Shown here: positions 1 through 8,266 of the stretch, piece by piece
Numbering within the stretch: the first letter of the stretch is position 1
How the letters are laid out: the number at the start of each line of letters is the position of its first letter
DNA from: Crossaster papposus
Taxonomy: Eukaryota; Echinodermata; Asteroidea; Velatida; Solasteridae
Assembly: GCA_037893245.1 (NCBI GenBank)
Contig: JBAIAA010000539.1
Coordinates: 315,001-379,000, forward strand
Reading direction: 5' to 3'
Length of the DNA stretch: 64,000 nt
Notes under the pieces: generated by a model
Databases searched by the model: none
Told to the model about the DNA's origin: nothing
What the model saw: only the letters and a program-made list of their open reading frames with translations
Position numbers and translations under genes: made by a program

Positions 1-109
1 TTCTTCCCTAACCAATTTCTGTGAAATTAACCGACGCAGAAATAACTCACACTACACACATCCATATGGGAGTTAGTCAGTGTATTTGAGCACCGGTGGG
101 GAACCTGCC
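1..109 (-). repeat. Terminal repeat Q, sense 3' end (B2)
   Basis: A direct copy of 4377-4485, with one difference (A at 64 versus C at 4440). Similarity stops after base 109. It contains a perfect 7-bp inverted repeat (15-21 with 37-43) and a 6-bp one (43-48 with 70-75). The copy begins at window base 1, at exactly the base where Q begins after P in the internal pair, so this is probably the true element end. Confidence 0.9.
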
Positions 110-515
110 GTTACACAAACAGCCCCCGTCTTTAAACAGTATACAGTATACAGTTCTCTTTTACAAGTATAATGTAAATTATAGGCAACCGCTATAATGC
201 CAGCTACGAAAAACTCACCCTCTCTTTTTTTTTTTTTTTGAGGATGAGAAACGTAGATCTGAACTATGCAATATAACATCGTGTCAGACGCCACCATGCC
301 TAATTGAAACCTCGTTTTAAATTGTGCATGTATATACATATAAACATACTTTTACACTTTATCAAATTAATCGCATCTATAATAATGGCATTCTATCTGT
401 CAACTTGACATAACCCTTCGATTAATATTACTTAAATTTTAAGTGCGTAAACTATATTGTTTCTTTCAACTCTTAATAAAATGCTAGCATTGTAAACAAA
501 CTCAAGGGGCATATT
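110..515. other. Non-coding tail of the retrotransposon downstream of the recombinase gene
   Basis: AT-rich sequence between the end of the recombinase frame and terminal repeat B2. It includes a 15-base T run at 225-239 (an A run on the sense strand). An 88-codon minus-strand frame at 73-339 crosses into the terminal repeat and has no recognisable motif, so I do not call it a gene. By position this would be the 3' untranslated region. I see no canonical AATAAA on the sense strand. Confidence 0.6.
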
Positions 516-1586
516 TTACAAACCCAAGGCTTTAGACACAGCTAATAGTCTACCTTTGGAATCTTGGACATACCCGTCCTTTGCACTTTCTGACTTCCAT
601 CTACCGTGTCGCTTAAATAGCCGGTCAGGAATCCCCGCGTTAGCTGCGGCAGTAGCCCCACCTGCTCTCAGACTGTGAACCCCAAAACGTGAGACATCTT
701 CAACAAGCGGTCTTAAAGCATCCAATATCAACTCTCTTACTCTGGTGTATGATATTGGTCGATTAGCTTCCCTAAGTTTGTAGCCTGTTTTAAATTTTGT
801 CAAACCTCTGAATATAAACGAGTCTGGATCAAAAATCTTGGCAAGCGAAAGGTAAGACTTGAGCATCTTTACAGGACAATAGGGGGATTCTATTATACTA
901 ATAACCACCGACCTCCCACTTCTATAAACATCGGTTTTACTGGATGGTATAGCTAAATTCATACTTTCTGTAGTAAAGCTTATGTGTCCAAGCTTTATCT
1001 GAGAGAGCTCGTTAAATCGGAGAAAACCCGTGTACGCTGTTAAACACATTGCGACAGTTCTCAAATTCATTAAGTTTGCTACGGTATGGCCTTCTGTTCC
1101 AATATACATATTTACCATTTCTTTGAGCGTGTCGGATGATAAAGGCTCCTTTTTAGCTACAGGTTTCGCAAGAGACCTTTTTATGCCCTCGGCAGTGAAT
1201 AAAACCATGGATGTGGATGAGGGATCACTGAGACCAGCTAACTTATGGGCCCATGAAATAGCTGCAACCGCTTGGATAATAGGGGATGGAGAATTGCAGG
1301 ATTTACCCAAATGCACTAAATAAAGTGCAAAATCAAAAGGGTCTGCAGGAATAGATATCTTACTATGCTTAGTGGACCATTCAGACCATCTGTTAAATGC
1401 CCCAGAATACGAGTGTACGGTAGAGCTAGCCCTGGCATTTAGCATAATTGCTGGAAGTTGTTTAGCAAGGTCCTCCAATTCTGAATTGCTCTGCGTCTGT
1501 CTTCGATCCCACACACCTTTGCTGAATATAACCTGCAAAATAATAATGTGCATCAGTGATAGGTAAATACGTTGTCGATAGCTCAT
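516..1586 (-). CDS. Tyrosine recombinase (YR) of the retrotransposon
   Basis: An intact 356-residue frame starting at an ATG. It contains the catalytic set of the tyrosine-recombinase/phage-integrase fold: Arg190 in a TGFLRFNEL context, His304 and Arg307 in HSLR, Trp330 in HGRW (the position of Trp in Cre) and the nucleophile Tyr339 in DGYVQ. Residues 45-140 match an N-terminal core-binding SAM-like domain. In this superfamily the enzyme integrates a circular DNA intermediate by strand exchange between short identical sequences, normally without target duplication. It lies 56 bases downstream of the RT/RNase H stop and in another frame. The first 18 residues look unrelated to the family, and a strong splice-acceptor-like sequence (pyrimidine tract plus CAG, exon starting at 1532) lies just after them. 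The natural start may therefore be an upstream exon. Confidence 0.93.
   Translation of the reverse strand: MSYRQRIYLSLMHIIILQVIFSKGVWDRRQTQSNSELEDLAKQLPAIMLNARASSTVHSYSGAFNRWSEWSTKHSKISIPADPFDFALYLVHLGKSCNSPSPIIQAVAAISWAHKLAGLSDPSSTSMVLFTAEGIKRSLAKPVAKKEPLSSDTLKEMVNMYIGTEGHTVANLMNLRTVAMCLTAYTGFLRFNELSQIKLGHISFTTESMNLAIPSSKTDVYRSGRSVVISIIESPYCPVKMLKSYLSLAKIFDPDSFIFRGLTKFKTGYKLREANRPISYTRVRELILDALRPLVEDVSRFGVHSLRAGGATAAANAGIPDRLFKRHGRWKSESAKDGYVQDSKGRLLAVSKALGL
1533..1550 (-). promoter_or_regulatory. Possible 3' splice site at the start of the recombinase gene
   Basis: The sense strand shows a T-rich tract ending in TTTTGCAG, with AG at 1534-1533, immediately before residue 19 of the recombinase frame. 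The downstream exon would be in phase 0. The clearest donor-like sequences at the end of the RT frame are in phase 1. A phase-0 candidate, CCA|GTATAT, exists a little upstream. Splicing here is therefore possible but unproven. Confidence 0.3.
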
Positions 1587-1642
1587 TGAACTAAGTTAGC
1601 CATCGTAAATCTTTTGAGATGGCGGCGAATAAAGCCAACAAT

Positions 1643-3315
1643 CTACAAACTATTGTGGTAGTTTAGCCTTATTGCCAATATTTTACTTCTGGTGATATTC
1701 TGGATAAAATCCTCATTACCTCCCCTACCCGGGCTAAAAAGTCCTGGATATACTGGAATTTCGTAAATATCCACCACTGCTCTAATTGGATTACAACCGT
1801 CTGGGTAGAGCATAGGCCAAAATGGGGCTGAATACCAACATGGACAAATCAGTGTTCCAGCAGCTTTTGTATCAGCCATATGAAGGAGTACTCTAGCAAT
1901 AACTGAGATGGGGGGAACCAACCAATTGTTCTCATTGCTCCAATTCAAAGTAAAGGCGTCTATAGCCTCACAACCGGGGTTCCAATATCTAGAATTGAAC
2001 CTTTCTATCTTGTGATTATAATAGGATGCAAATCTATCTATGGAGTGTGGACCCCAAAGATGATCAAAATAGTAAAACACATCATCGGATATACTCCAAT
2101 CATCTATGATACGACTAAGCTTGTCTGCTTTTTCATTTTTTGATCTGGGAACCCATTCCATATCCAACTGGATATTGTACACCAAACATGTCTTGTAAAT
2201 ACTCAATGCTATACTTTGTAGGTCACATTTCATACTGCCACACACTGCAATCTTCTCGACTGCTTGGTTATCGGTAAACCACTTTGTCCTTCGGCAGGAC
2301 AGCTTGGGAGCTAGAGATTTTAGCACCAAATCTACAGCTTTGAGCTCCCTCCATGTACTACTTTTCCCGGATTCACTATTATCCCATAAACCTTGGGCAA
2401 CGGTATCGCCCATGTCAACTATGTACCCACCGAAACCTGTACTACTGGCATCTGAAAACACTATTCTGGAACAATCGGCACGAGGGCCTACTACACAATT
2501 ATTCAAATTGTCAATATTACTCTTCCAAAACTCCAATTCATCATTGGCCTCTCCTGAAAGGATCACCTGACCGTTCCAGGAGGTTCTGGATTCGACACAC
2601 ACGTGCATCGCTTTGGTCATTATCCTAGCTACGTTACCTATGACTAGACTTGTCGACATGATCTTTCCTGCAATGCTGGCCAGTGCCCTGGCAGGTAAAA
2701 CCCTTGGTACTGACTTAATTGATAGGAACTTGTTAATGACTAACTTGATACCGAGGGTCTTTCGCTCTGGGACTGCGATAAACCCATTAGACAGATCAAT
2801 TTCGTAACCAAGCCATTCAATCTTTGATACTGGTGACCAAATACTCTTTTGTACGTTAGGTACAAAACCTGAGGCCAGGATGTCAGTTTTTATTTCTGAA
2901 CTGATCCGTAATGCTTCCGTATATGAACTAGCAAAACCTAAACCGTCATCCAAAAATACTACAACCGATTTACCTTCACCTCTCCACTTCTTCACTAGAG
3001 GTCTGACTACCTTGGTAAATATGAATGGTGCTGAGGAAAGTCCAAAAGGTAATTGCCTGAATCTGAAAAATGACAAGGATCCATTCATGGGCCATGCAAA
3101 ACCCAAGAACTCTTTATGTGCTTGACAAATATCTATATGGTGGTATCCTGACTTGAGATCAAATTTGAACATAAAACCTCCTTTCCTCAAGAAAAACATA
3201 GCTGTACGCATGTCCTCGTATTTGACTGAAACTTTCTCAAGACAATCGTTAACCAACCTAAGATCTAATATAAGGCGTTTCTTACCACTACTATGTACAG
3301 AAACTGTACTAACTC
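1643..3315 (-). pseudogene. Reverse transcriptase - RNase H, main part (downstream of a frame break)
   Basis: Numbering here counts from the upstream limit of this open frame at 3463; true similarity begins at residue 51 (3313). RT motifs are present: LILDLRLVN (64-72), FKFDLKSGYHHIDI with catalytic Asp102, QLPFGLSSAPF (137-147), and FLDDG with Asp172/Asp173. RNase H follows with all four acidic residues: Asp338 (FSDASS), Glu373 (WRELKA), Asp398 (FTDNQ) and Asp447 (EKADKLSR). The C-terminal region (about 468-556, HSIDRFAS ... DAFTLNW ... PCWYSAPFWP) is the conserved tail of DIRS/Ngaro polyproteins. The protein would copy element RNA and remove the RNA strand. The upstream part is in a different frame and about 15 residues of linker seem to be missing at the join, so this copy looks broken. 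It uses the same reading phase as gag exon 2. Confidence 0.9.
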
Positions 3316-3619
3316 TGCAACAGCTTGATCTACAAAAGCACTGTGTGATAACGCAGATTTGTTGTTTTTTGACGACATATTTTGAGGCTGACCGATAAAC
3401 GGCAACGCATAACCAAATTTTATGGTATCGATAATAAAACTGGGCGCTGAGATGTCGTACCAAAACTTGATATGCTCTACCAACCTACCGGCCACTTTGA
3501 TACCTGTGATCTCATTGTTTTCCTCATATTCAAAATAATCTTCCGTTATTATGAAAGGGTCTTGCCTTACTGGGAGATAATCACAATTATCTGGAATACC
3601 TACACTGCAAGACTTAACT
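3310..3619 (-). pseudogene. Reverse transcriptase N-terminal part (upstream of the frame break)
   Basis: The minus-strand frame from before 3619 to about 3310 encodes the N-terminal block of DIRS/Ngaro RT. It includes GRLVEHIKFW, IDTIKFGYALPFI and KNNKSALSHSAFVDQAVAEL, which normally lead, after a short linker, into the SSGKKRLILDL block. Here AVAEL is followed directly by the VSTVSVHSSGKKR block in another frame, which implies a small deletion not divisible by three near 3310-3315. The frame stays open upstream through the gag overlap to 3993 without an ATG in a convincing place. Expression was probably by frameshift or reinitiation from gag. This frame is +1 relative to gag. Confidence 0.75.
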
Positions 3620-4109
3620 TTATTGGGCTGCATTTGCAGTGGAGGCTGCTCTTGACCCTCTACGTTTTGGGCATTCGGCTTTCCAGTGGGTGAAGCTGCC
3701 ACAGAGGAAGCATGAGCCTCCCCCGTAAGCTCTGTTGGATGTTTGGCTGATAGGGACGACTTGGATAGGCCGACGAAAAAGCTGACCCCCAGTATCAGCA
3801 CTGTCAACAGCTGAAGAGTGCTCACGCTTGAACTTCTTGGACTGGCTGAAACCAGCCATCTTCTTCTGCTTGACCTTACGCCCGGCTCTGTTCTCAGCCC
3901 TTGTGATCTTGTTGTCATCGTTCTCGTCATCTGCGACTTCGTGGGCCTCGTATTCGGAGACCGTTGCCCACCCGTACTGGCTAGTATCTGCAATACGAAT
4001 CAGCTTTTGCCGGTTGTCTATCAGTTTTAGCGCTTCCTTCAAAGTAGACTGGGCCTCGGAATCTTCTCCGACCTTTCCGATGGAAAGGGAAAGCAATTCC
4101 TTGATCTCT
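3620..4109 (-). CDS. Gag-like protein, second exon with CCHC zinc knuckle
   Basis: This exon encodes about 162 residues plus stop. It starts just after a splice acceptor (AG at 4111-4110, preceded by a long pyrimidine tract). The blocks EIKELLSL, LIDNRQKLIRIAD, YGWATVSEYE and VADDEND are typical of the Gag-like first ORF of DIRS/Ngaro elements. A basic stretch (RKVKQKKM) follows. A zinc knuckle of the form C-X2-C-X4-H-X4-C sits at 3712-3671 (CFLCGSFTHWKAEC). The protein should bind element RNA in the ribonucleoprotein particle. The frame has no useful ATG of its own, so it depends on the upstream exon, whose splice phase matches. Its 3' end overlaps the open RT frame. Confidence 0.82.
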
Positions 4110-4141
4110 CTATGTTCAACAGAAAGAACAAACAAAATTAG

Positions 4142-4206
4142 AACAGGTTGTTATAACGATCTTTAATATATATAATTATTATTATTTATTTTATTTTTTT
4201 TTTTTT
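4142..4206. repeat. AT-rich low-complexity tract ending in a T13 run
   Basis: Simple A/T sequence leading into the T run at 4194-4206, which marks the edge of repeat P. The other P copy is likewise preceded by a T-rich, T/C-rich stretch (4911-4922). On the sense strand these are A runs directly after repeat P. Confidence 0.7.
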
Positions 4207-4376
4207 GAGTTGTAACTCCGGTGCTGGACTGACGTGAAATGACAAGCCCACTGACCACGCCACTACAGTCCTTACTCCATTACGTAACACGTAACAATAC
4301 ACAGAAAATCACGCACCGTGAAGAAAGTAAATATGTTCTAATTCACACCTGGTCGTTCAAGCGAACATATTTGTAT
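4201..4376 (-). repeat. Internal repeat P (A2)
   Basis: A 176-bp direct copy of 4917-5092, identical as far as I can read. It touches repeat Q at 4376/4377, so Q-P forms one contiguous sequence, as expected for a circle junction. It contains a perfect 10-bp inverted repeat (4329-4338 with 4363-4372) just before the P/Q boundary. On the minus strand, 4263-4248 resembles a Pol III A box, but no clear B box is present. Confidence 0.92.
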
Positions 4377-4485
4377 TTCTTCCCTAACCAATTTCTGTGA
4401 AATTAACCGACGCAGAAATAACTCACACTACACACATCCCTATGGGAGTTAGTCAGTGTATTTGAGCACCGGTGGGGAACCTGCC
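4377..4485 (-). repeat. Internal repeat Q (B1)
   Basis: A 109-bp direct copy of bases 1-109 with a single mismatch at 4440. Together with P at 4201-4376 it forms the internal B1-A2 pair, here placed in the gag intron instead of at the sense 3' end next to B2. Confidence 0.92.
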
Positions 4486-4618
4486 CCACCTAGATCCTGA
4501 AAAACCCCATGAGGTTAAAGAAGGCGATTAGGAATTACCGAGTACATTTTTTGTACACATATTTATATATCTGTATATCCCTATACAATACTGTTAGGTT
4601 TAGTAATTAAGAAAATAC

Positions 4619-4869
4619 TTAGCTGGCACTTGCTGGTTAAATTGAAATTGTCTCCGATTTCCTTCTCTCCGCCATTTGGTTGTCGTTGTGTCCTTTATCT
4701 TCTCCGCCAGAGAATAAGCGGCTTGTGTTTGCAATTCTGTAAACTCCGCCCTGGTCTTGTCTAGCTTATCTTCGAAACTCGATTTAAACGCGGCCAATAT
4801 CTCTTGGATATCAGCTTTAGTAGCTGGGGCAGCTGAGGAAGGATCTTGCCCCGAGTCGCTTTGAAACAT
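4619..4869 (-). CDS. Gag-like protein, first exon
   Basis: The exon starts at an ATG at 4869-4867 (MFQSDSGQDPSSAAP). The frame is open further upstream into repeat P, but that stretch has no ATG and no conserved character. It encodes about 83 residues plus two bases of a split codon. After an acidic, Ser/Ala-rich leader comes a probable amphipathic or coiled-coil helix (about ADIQEILAAFKSSFEDKLDK through the following ELQTQ region). Then comes the block KWRREGNRRQFQFNQQV, which resembles the conserved (K/R)-x-GN-x-x-QF-x-FN block of DIRS/Ngaro Gag-like proteins. The exon ends at a GT donor (4618). Without splicing the frame stops at 4600, shortly past the conserved block, which supports the intron. 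Confidence 0.72.
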
Positions 4870-4916
4870 AGCGCAAGGGTGTAGAACACTTTGTAGAGGA
4901 GAGTTTCTTTTCTTTC
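4870..4916 (-). other. Short leader between repeat A1 and gag
   Basis: About 47 bases, T/C-rich on the plus strand, separate the edge of repeat P from the gag ATG. This is likely part of the 5' untranslated region. No promoter motif can be named. Confidence 0.4.
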
Positions 4917-5092
4917 TTTTTTGAGTTGTAACTCCGGTGCTGGACTGACGTGAAATGACAAGCCCACTGACCACGCCACTACAGTCCTTACTCCATTACG
5001 TAACACGTAACAATACACAGAAAATCACGCACCGTGAAGAAAGTAAATATGTTCTAATTCACACCTGGTCGTTCAAGCGAACATATTTGTAT
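4917..5092 (-). repeat. Terminal repeat P, sense 5' end (A1)
   Basis: A 176-bp direct copy of 4201-4376. The last shared bases are TGTAT at 5088-5092, after which the sequence switches to satellite unit 1, fixing the element boundary. The 10-bp inverted repeat recurs at 5045-5054 / 5079-5088, ending four bases from the boundary. Confidence 0.92.
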
Positions 5093-6660
5093 GACCCACC
5101 CACCCACTATTTCGACCAAAAGTCGAAATGTTAAAACATTGAAAATATTGAATGGCCCCTTAGATTGAAATACCGCAAAATGTTTTGTTAAGCGTCATGC
5201 GCAATATTTCCAGTACGAGTATCATGTGATTCATTGTCTGAAAACAAAATACTTTGTAGCTAGCATCTAGTCGCCCAATTATTGACCCCCAACGGTAATT
5301 GTGGAAACTTGCACTTTAAGTACAGTTTTCGCTGAAACCCACTTTAAAAACAACGTGTCTTGTATTAGCCTCCGTATAATTGAAGATTGTAGGTCAACTC
5401 GCCCCCTGACCGACTCGCCCCTTACCTACTCGCCCCTTACCAACTCGCCCCCTGACCGACTCGCCCCCTGACCGACTCGCCCCTTACTAACTCGCCCCCT
5501 GACCGACTCGCCCCCTGGCCGACTCGCCCCCTGGCCGACATGCCCCCTGACCGACTAGCCCCCTGACCGACTCGCCCCCTGACCGACTCGCCCCCTCGTT
5601 TGATTTATGGACCTTGTACGATATTCGTCACCATAAAATTCGTCATTTGGAGGAAAAAAACCCGAACTCTCAACTTAGACATTACCCTCCGTTATCTGAG
5701 CACGTGCCTATGGTGGAATCCTCCATGGTGTACCTCACGCTCATGCGCGCGCGTGTTGCCAAACGTACATGCGTAGAAATAGGACCGCGTGGATTTAGAG
5801 GGTCTATGACGATACTGAATTTTGCCTGTATCTCAGCGTGGCCATGGATGTAAATAAAAGCATATTTTGTTTTACAACTAATTCGAGCGATCAAATCTGA
5901 TTTAAAAAACCGTTATTCTTTCTGTAATGGATAGGCATAGGCTATAATATATTGCCTGAATGAAGCTGATTTAAATGCAATTGATTGCGGGTATACGTAC
6001 GTGAATCTCTCTTCAACTTCAATTTCAATGATGCATAATTAATACTGGGAAAAAATATAAATATAAAAATATATAAAAATATAAATGTAGACAGCATACT
6101 CTTTTTAGCTGTGATAGTCTGATTTTTTTTAAAAATCTTTTTATATGTATATCTTTAAAAAAATAGTATTATTACTGTCATTATCATCAGTATTATTTTA
6201 AAGGTAGGATCGCGAATTTTTCTTTATAAATTTATGTTTGGAGGAATCATTTTGCTGGATGCCTAGAATCATTATTAACTTTCAAATGAGTAAGATATTT
6301 CTTAATAATTCGGTAGTAAATATTTTCAATATCTGCAAATGGTGTATCCTACCTTTGAGTGGAATTTTTAAGAATCTGCTGTGTTTATTATAATCCTAGG
6401 GCAACGTACATTTACCACAGGCCTAGTTAGGTTACACAGGCATAAAACAATAAAACCAAGGTAACTAAAGTGACAAGGAGAACAGTGTACCTCTTATTCT
6501 CAAGTGTTATTGCATCACATCTAATATTATCGGACATTATTTTAAAACTCACGTAAAAAAAAAAACATTTCTTGAACGAAATGTATAATTATTATTCTAA
6601 CAAATGTAAGATCAAATTTAGATTTGCTGCAAAAATAAGGGACTTTCAATTATTTATCTT
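5093..6660 (+). repeat. Satellite unit 1 (subfamily A, 1568 bp)
   Basis: The first unit, abutting the transposon. Subfamily A marks: CATGCC and CTAGCC variants in minisatellite copies 10 and 11, ATTCGTCACC, GACATTACCC, and TTGCGGGTAT. Twelve minisatellite copies. Confidence 0.97.
5398..5596 (+). repeat. C-rich 15/16-bp minisatellite inside unit 1 (representative)
   Basis: Twelve full copies plus 10 bases of a 16-mer with consensus CTCGCCCCCTGACCGA. Copies 2, 3 and 6 are 15-mers (CCTTACCTA, CCTTACCAA and CCTTACTAA endings), and copies 8 and 9 end in TGGCCGA. The same block with the same copy order occurs in every unit, with 8-12 copies. The minus strand has a GGGGG run roughly every 16 bases. 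Confidence 0.96.
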
Positions 6661-8229
6661 GACCCACCCACCCACTATTTCGACCAAAAGTCGAAATGTT
6701 AAAACATTGAAAATATTGAATGGCCCCTTAGATTGAAATACCGCAAAATGTTTTGTTAAGCGTCATGCGCAATATTTCCAGTACGAGTATCATGTGATTC
6801 ATTGTCTGAAAACAAAATACTTTGTAGCTAGCATCTAGTCGCCCAATTATTGACCCCCAACGGTAATTGTGGAAACTTGCACTTTAAGTACAGTTTTCGC
6901 TGAAACCCACTTTAAAAACAACGTGTCTTGTATTAGCCTCCGTATAATTGAAGATTGTAGGTCAACTCGCCCCCTGACCGACTCGCCCCTTACCTACTCG
7001 CCCCTTACCAACTCGCCCCCTGACCGACTCGCCCCCTGACCGACTCGCCCCTTACTAACTCGCCCCCTGACCGACTCGCCCCCTGGCCGACTCGCCCCCT
7101 GGCCGACATGCCCCCTGACCGACTAGCCCCCTGACCGACTCGCCCCCTGACCGACTCGCCCCCTCGTTTGATTTATGGACCTTGTACGATATTCGTCACC
7201 ATAAAATTCGTCATTTGGAGGAAAAAAAACCGAACTCTCAACTTAGACATTACCCTCCGTTATCTGAGCACGTGCCTATGGTGGAATCCTCCATGGTGTA
7301 CCTCACGCTCATGCGCGCGCGTGTTGCCAAACGTACATGCGTAGAAATAGGACCGCGTGGATTTAGAGGGTCTATGACGATACTGAATTTTGCCTGTATC
7401 TCAGCGTGGCCATGGATGTAAATAAAAGCATATTTTGTTTTACAACTAATTCGAGCGATCAAATCTGATTTAAAAAACCGTTATTCTTTCTGTAATGGAT
7501 AGGCATAGGCTATAATATATTGCCTGAATGAAGCTGATTTAAATGCAATTGATTGCGGGTATACGTACGTGAATCTCTCTTCAACTTCAATTTCAATGAT
7601 GCATAATTAATACTGGGAAAAAATATAAATATAAAAATATATAAAAATATAAATGTAGACAGCATACTCTTTTTAGCTGTGATAGTCTGATTTTTTTTAA
7701 AAATCTTTTTATATGTATATCTTTAAAAAAATAGTATTATTACTGTCATTATCATCAGTATTATTTTAAAGGTAGGATCGCGAATTTTTCTTTATAAATT
7801 TATGTTTGGAGGAATCATTTTGCTGGATGCCTAGAATCATTATTAACTTTCAAATGAGTAAGATATTTCTTAATAATTCGGTAGTAAATATTTTCAATAT
7901 CTGCAAATGGTGTATCCTACCTTTGAGTGGAATTTTTAAGAATCTGCTGTGTTTATTATAATCCTAGGGCAACGTACATTTACCACAGGCCTAGTTAGGT
8001 TACACAGGCATAAAACAATAAAACCAAGGTAACTAAAGTGACAAGGAGAACAGTGTACCTCTTATTCTCAAGTGTTATTGCATCACATCTAATATTATCG
8101 GACATTATTTTAAAACTCACGTAAAAAAAAAAAAATTTCTTGAACGAAATGTATAATTATTATTCCTAACAAATGTAAGATCAAATTTAGATTTGCTGCA
8201 AAAATAAGGGACTTTCAATTATTTATCTT
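6661..8229 (+). repeat. Satellite unit 2 (subfamily A, 1569 bp)
   Basis: Near-identical to unit 3. The two share an extra C (ATTATTCCTAAC) near the 3' end and a longer A run before CCGAACTC. Confidence 0.97.
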
Positions 8230-8245
8230 GACCCACCCACCCACT

Positions 8246-8266
8246 ATTTCGACCAAAAGTCGAAAT
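8246..8266. repeat. Conserved hairpin near the unit start (representative)
   Basis: ATTTCGAC and GTCGAAAT form a perfect 8-bp stem around a 5-base CAAAA loop. It is present in all units read, except that unit 20 has one stem mismatch (TTTTGACC). Confidence 0.9.

Larger units (their letters stand above)
4110..4618 (-). other. Probable gag intron containing the internal B1-A2 repeat pair
   Basis: GT at 4618-4617 follows a codon split after two bases. AG at 4111-4110 precedes a single base that completes a codon, so both sides are phase 2 and the gag frame runs through in register. The acceptor has a textbook pyrimidine tract, and a branch-point-like CTAAT lies about 30 bases upstream. Length is 509 bases. 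It encloses Q (4377-4485) and P (4201-4376) back to back. Removing it joins two halves of what looks like one family-typical Gag. Splicing is inferred, not shown. Confidence 0.7.
1..5092 (-). mobile_element. Tyrosine-recombinase retrotransposon (DIRS superfamily, Ngaro/PAT-like) with split direct repeats
   Basis: The minus strand carries, in order, a gag-like gene with a CCHC knuckle, RT plus RNase H, and a tyrosine recombinase in place of a DDE integrase. That set defines the DIRS superfamily. Two repeats, P (176 bp) and Q (109 bp), each occur twice in direct orientation, giving the sense order P, gag exon 1, Q-P, the rest of the genes, Q. This matches the A1...B1A2...B2 split direct repeats of Ngaro and PAT elements rather than the inverted termini of DIRS1. 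No methyltransferase or hydrolase domain is seen. The right end abuts satellite DNA at 5092/5093. The left end coincides with the first base of the window, so the left flank and any target duplication are invisible. One frame break in RT suggests this copy is not autonomous. Alternative reading: two deleted copies integrated in tandem. Confidence 0.88.

Noticed and set aside
73..339. 88-codon minus-strand frame at the left end
   Set aside because: It overlaps terminal repeat B2 and the untranslated tail, with no motif and no family similarity that I recognise.
2304..3125. Plus-strand open frames opposite RT/RNase H
   Set aside because: They are shadows of the minus-strand coding sequence, with no motifs of their own.
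1..5092. LTR retrovirus or Gypsy/Copia element
   Set aside because: There is no DDE integrase, protease or LTR with TG...CA ends. The integrating enzyme is a tyrosine recombinase and the repeats are split.
4917..5092. Ordinary LTR formed by repeats P
   Set aside because: P is present at the sense 5' end and in the gag intron but not at the sense 3' end, where Q is found instead.
5398..5596. CRISPR-like array of short repeats
   Set aside because: The 15/16-mers are directly contiguous with no spacers. This is a minisatellite in eukaryotic satellite DNA.
5614..5853. 79-codon plus-strand frame recurring in every unit, extended to 117 codons in some
   Set aside because: It starts at TTG, not ATG. 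The extensions run through the minisatellite, and unit 38 carries a stop inside it. Conservation is explained by repeat homogenisation.
5682..5894. 70-74-codon minus-strand frame recurring in every unit
   Set aside because: It also begins at TTG, lies opposite the other frame, and shows no recognisable domain. Its changes (such as Gln to His in units 23, 25 and 35) follow repeat duplications.
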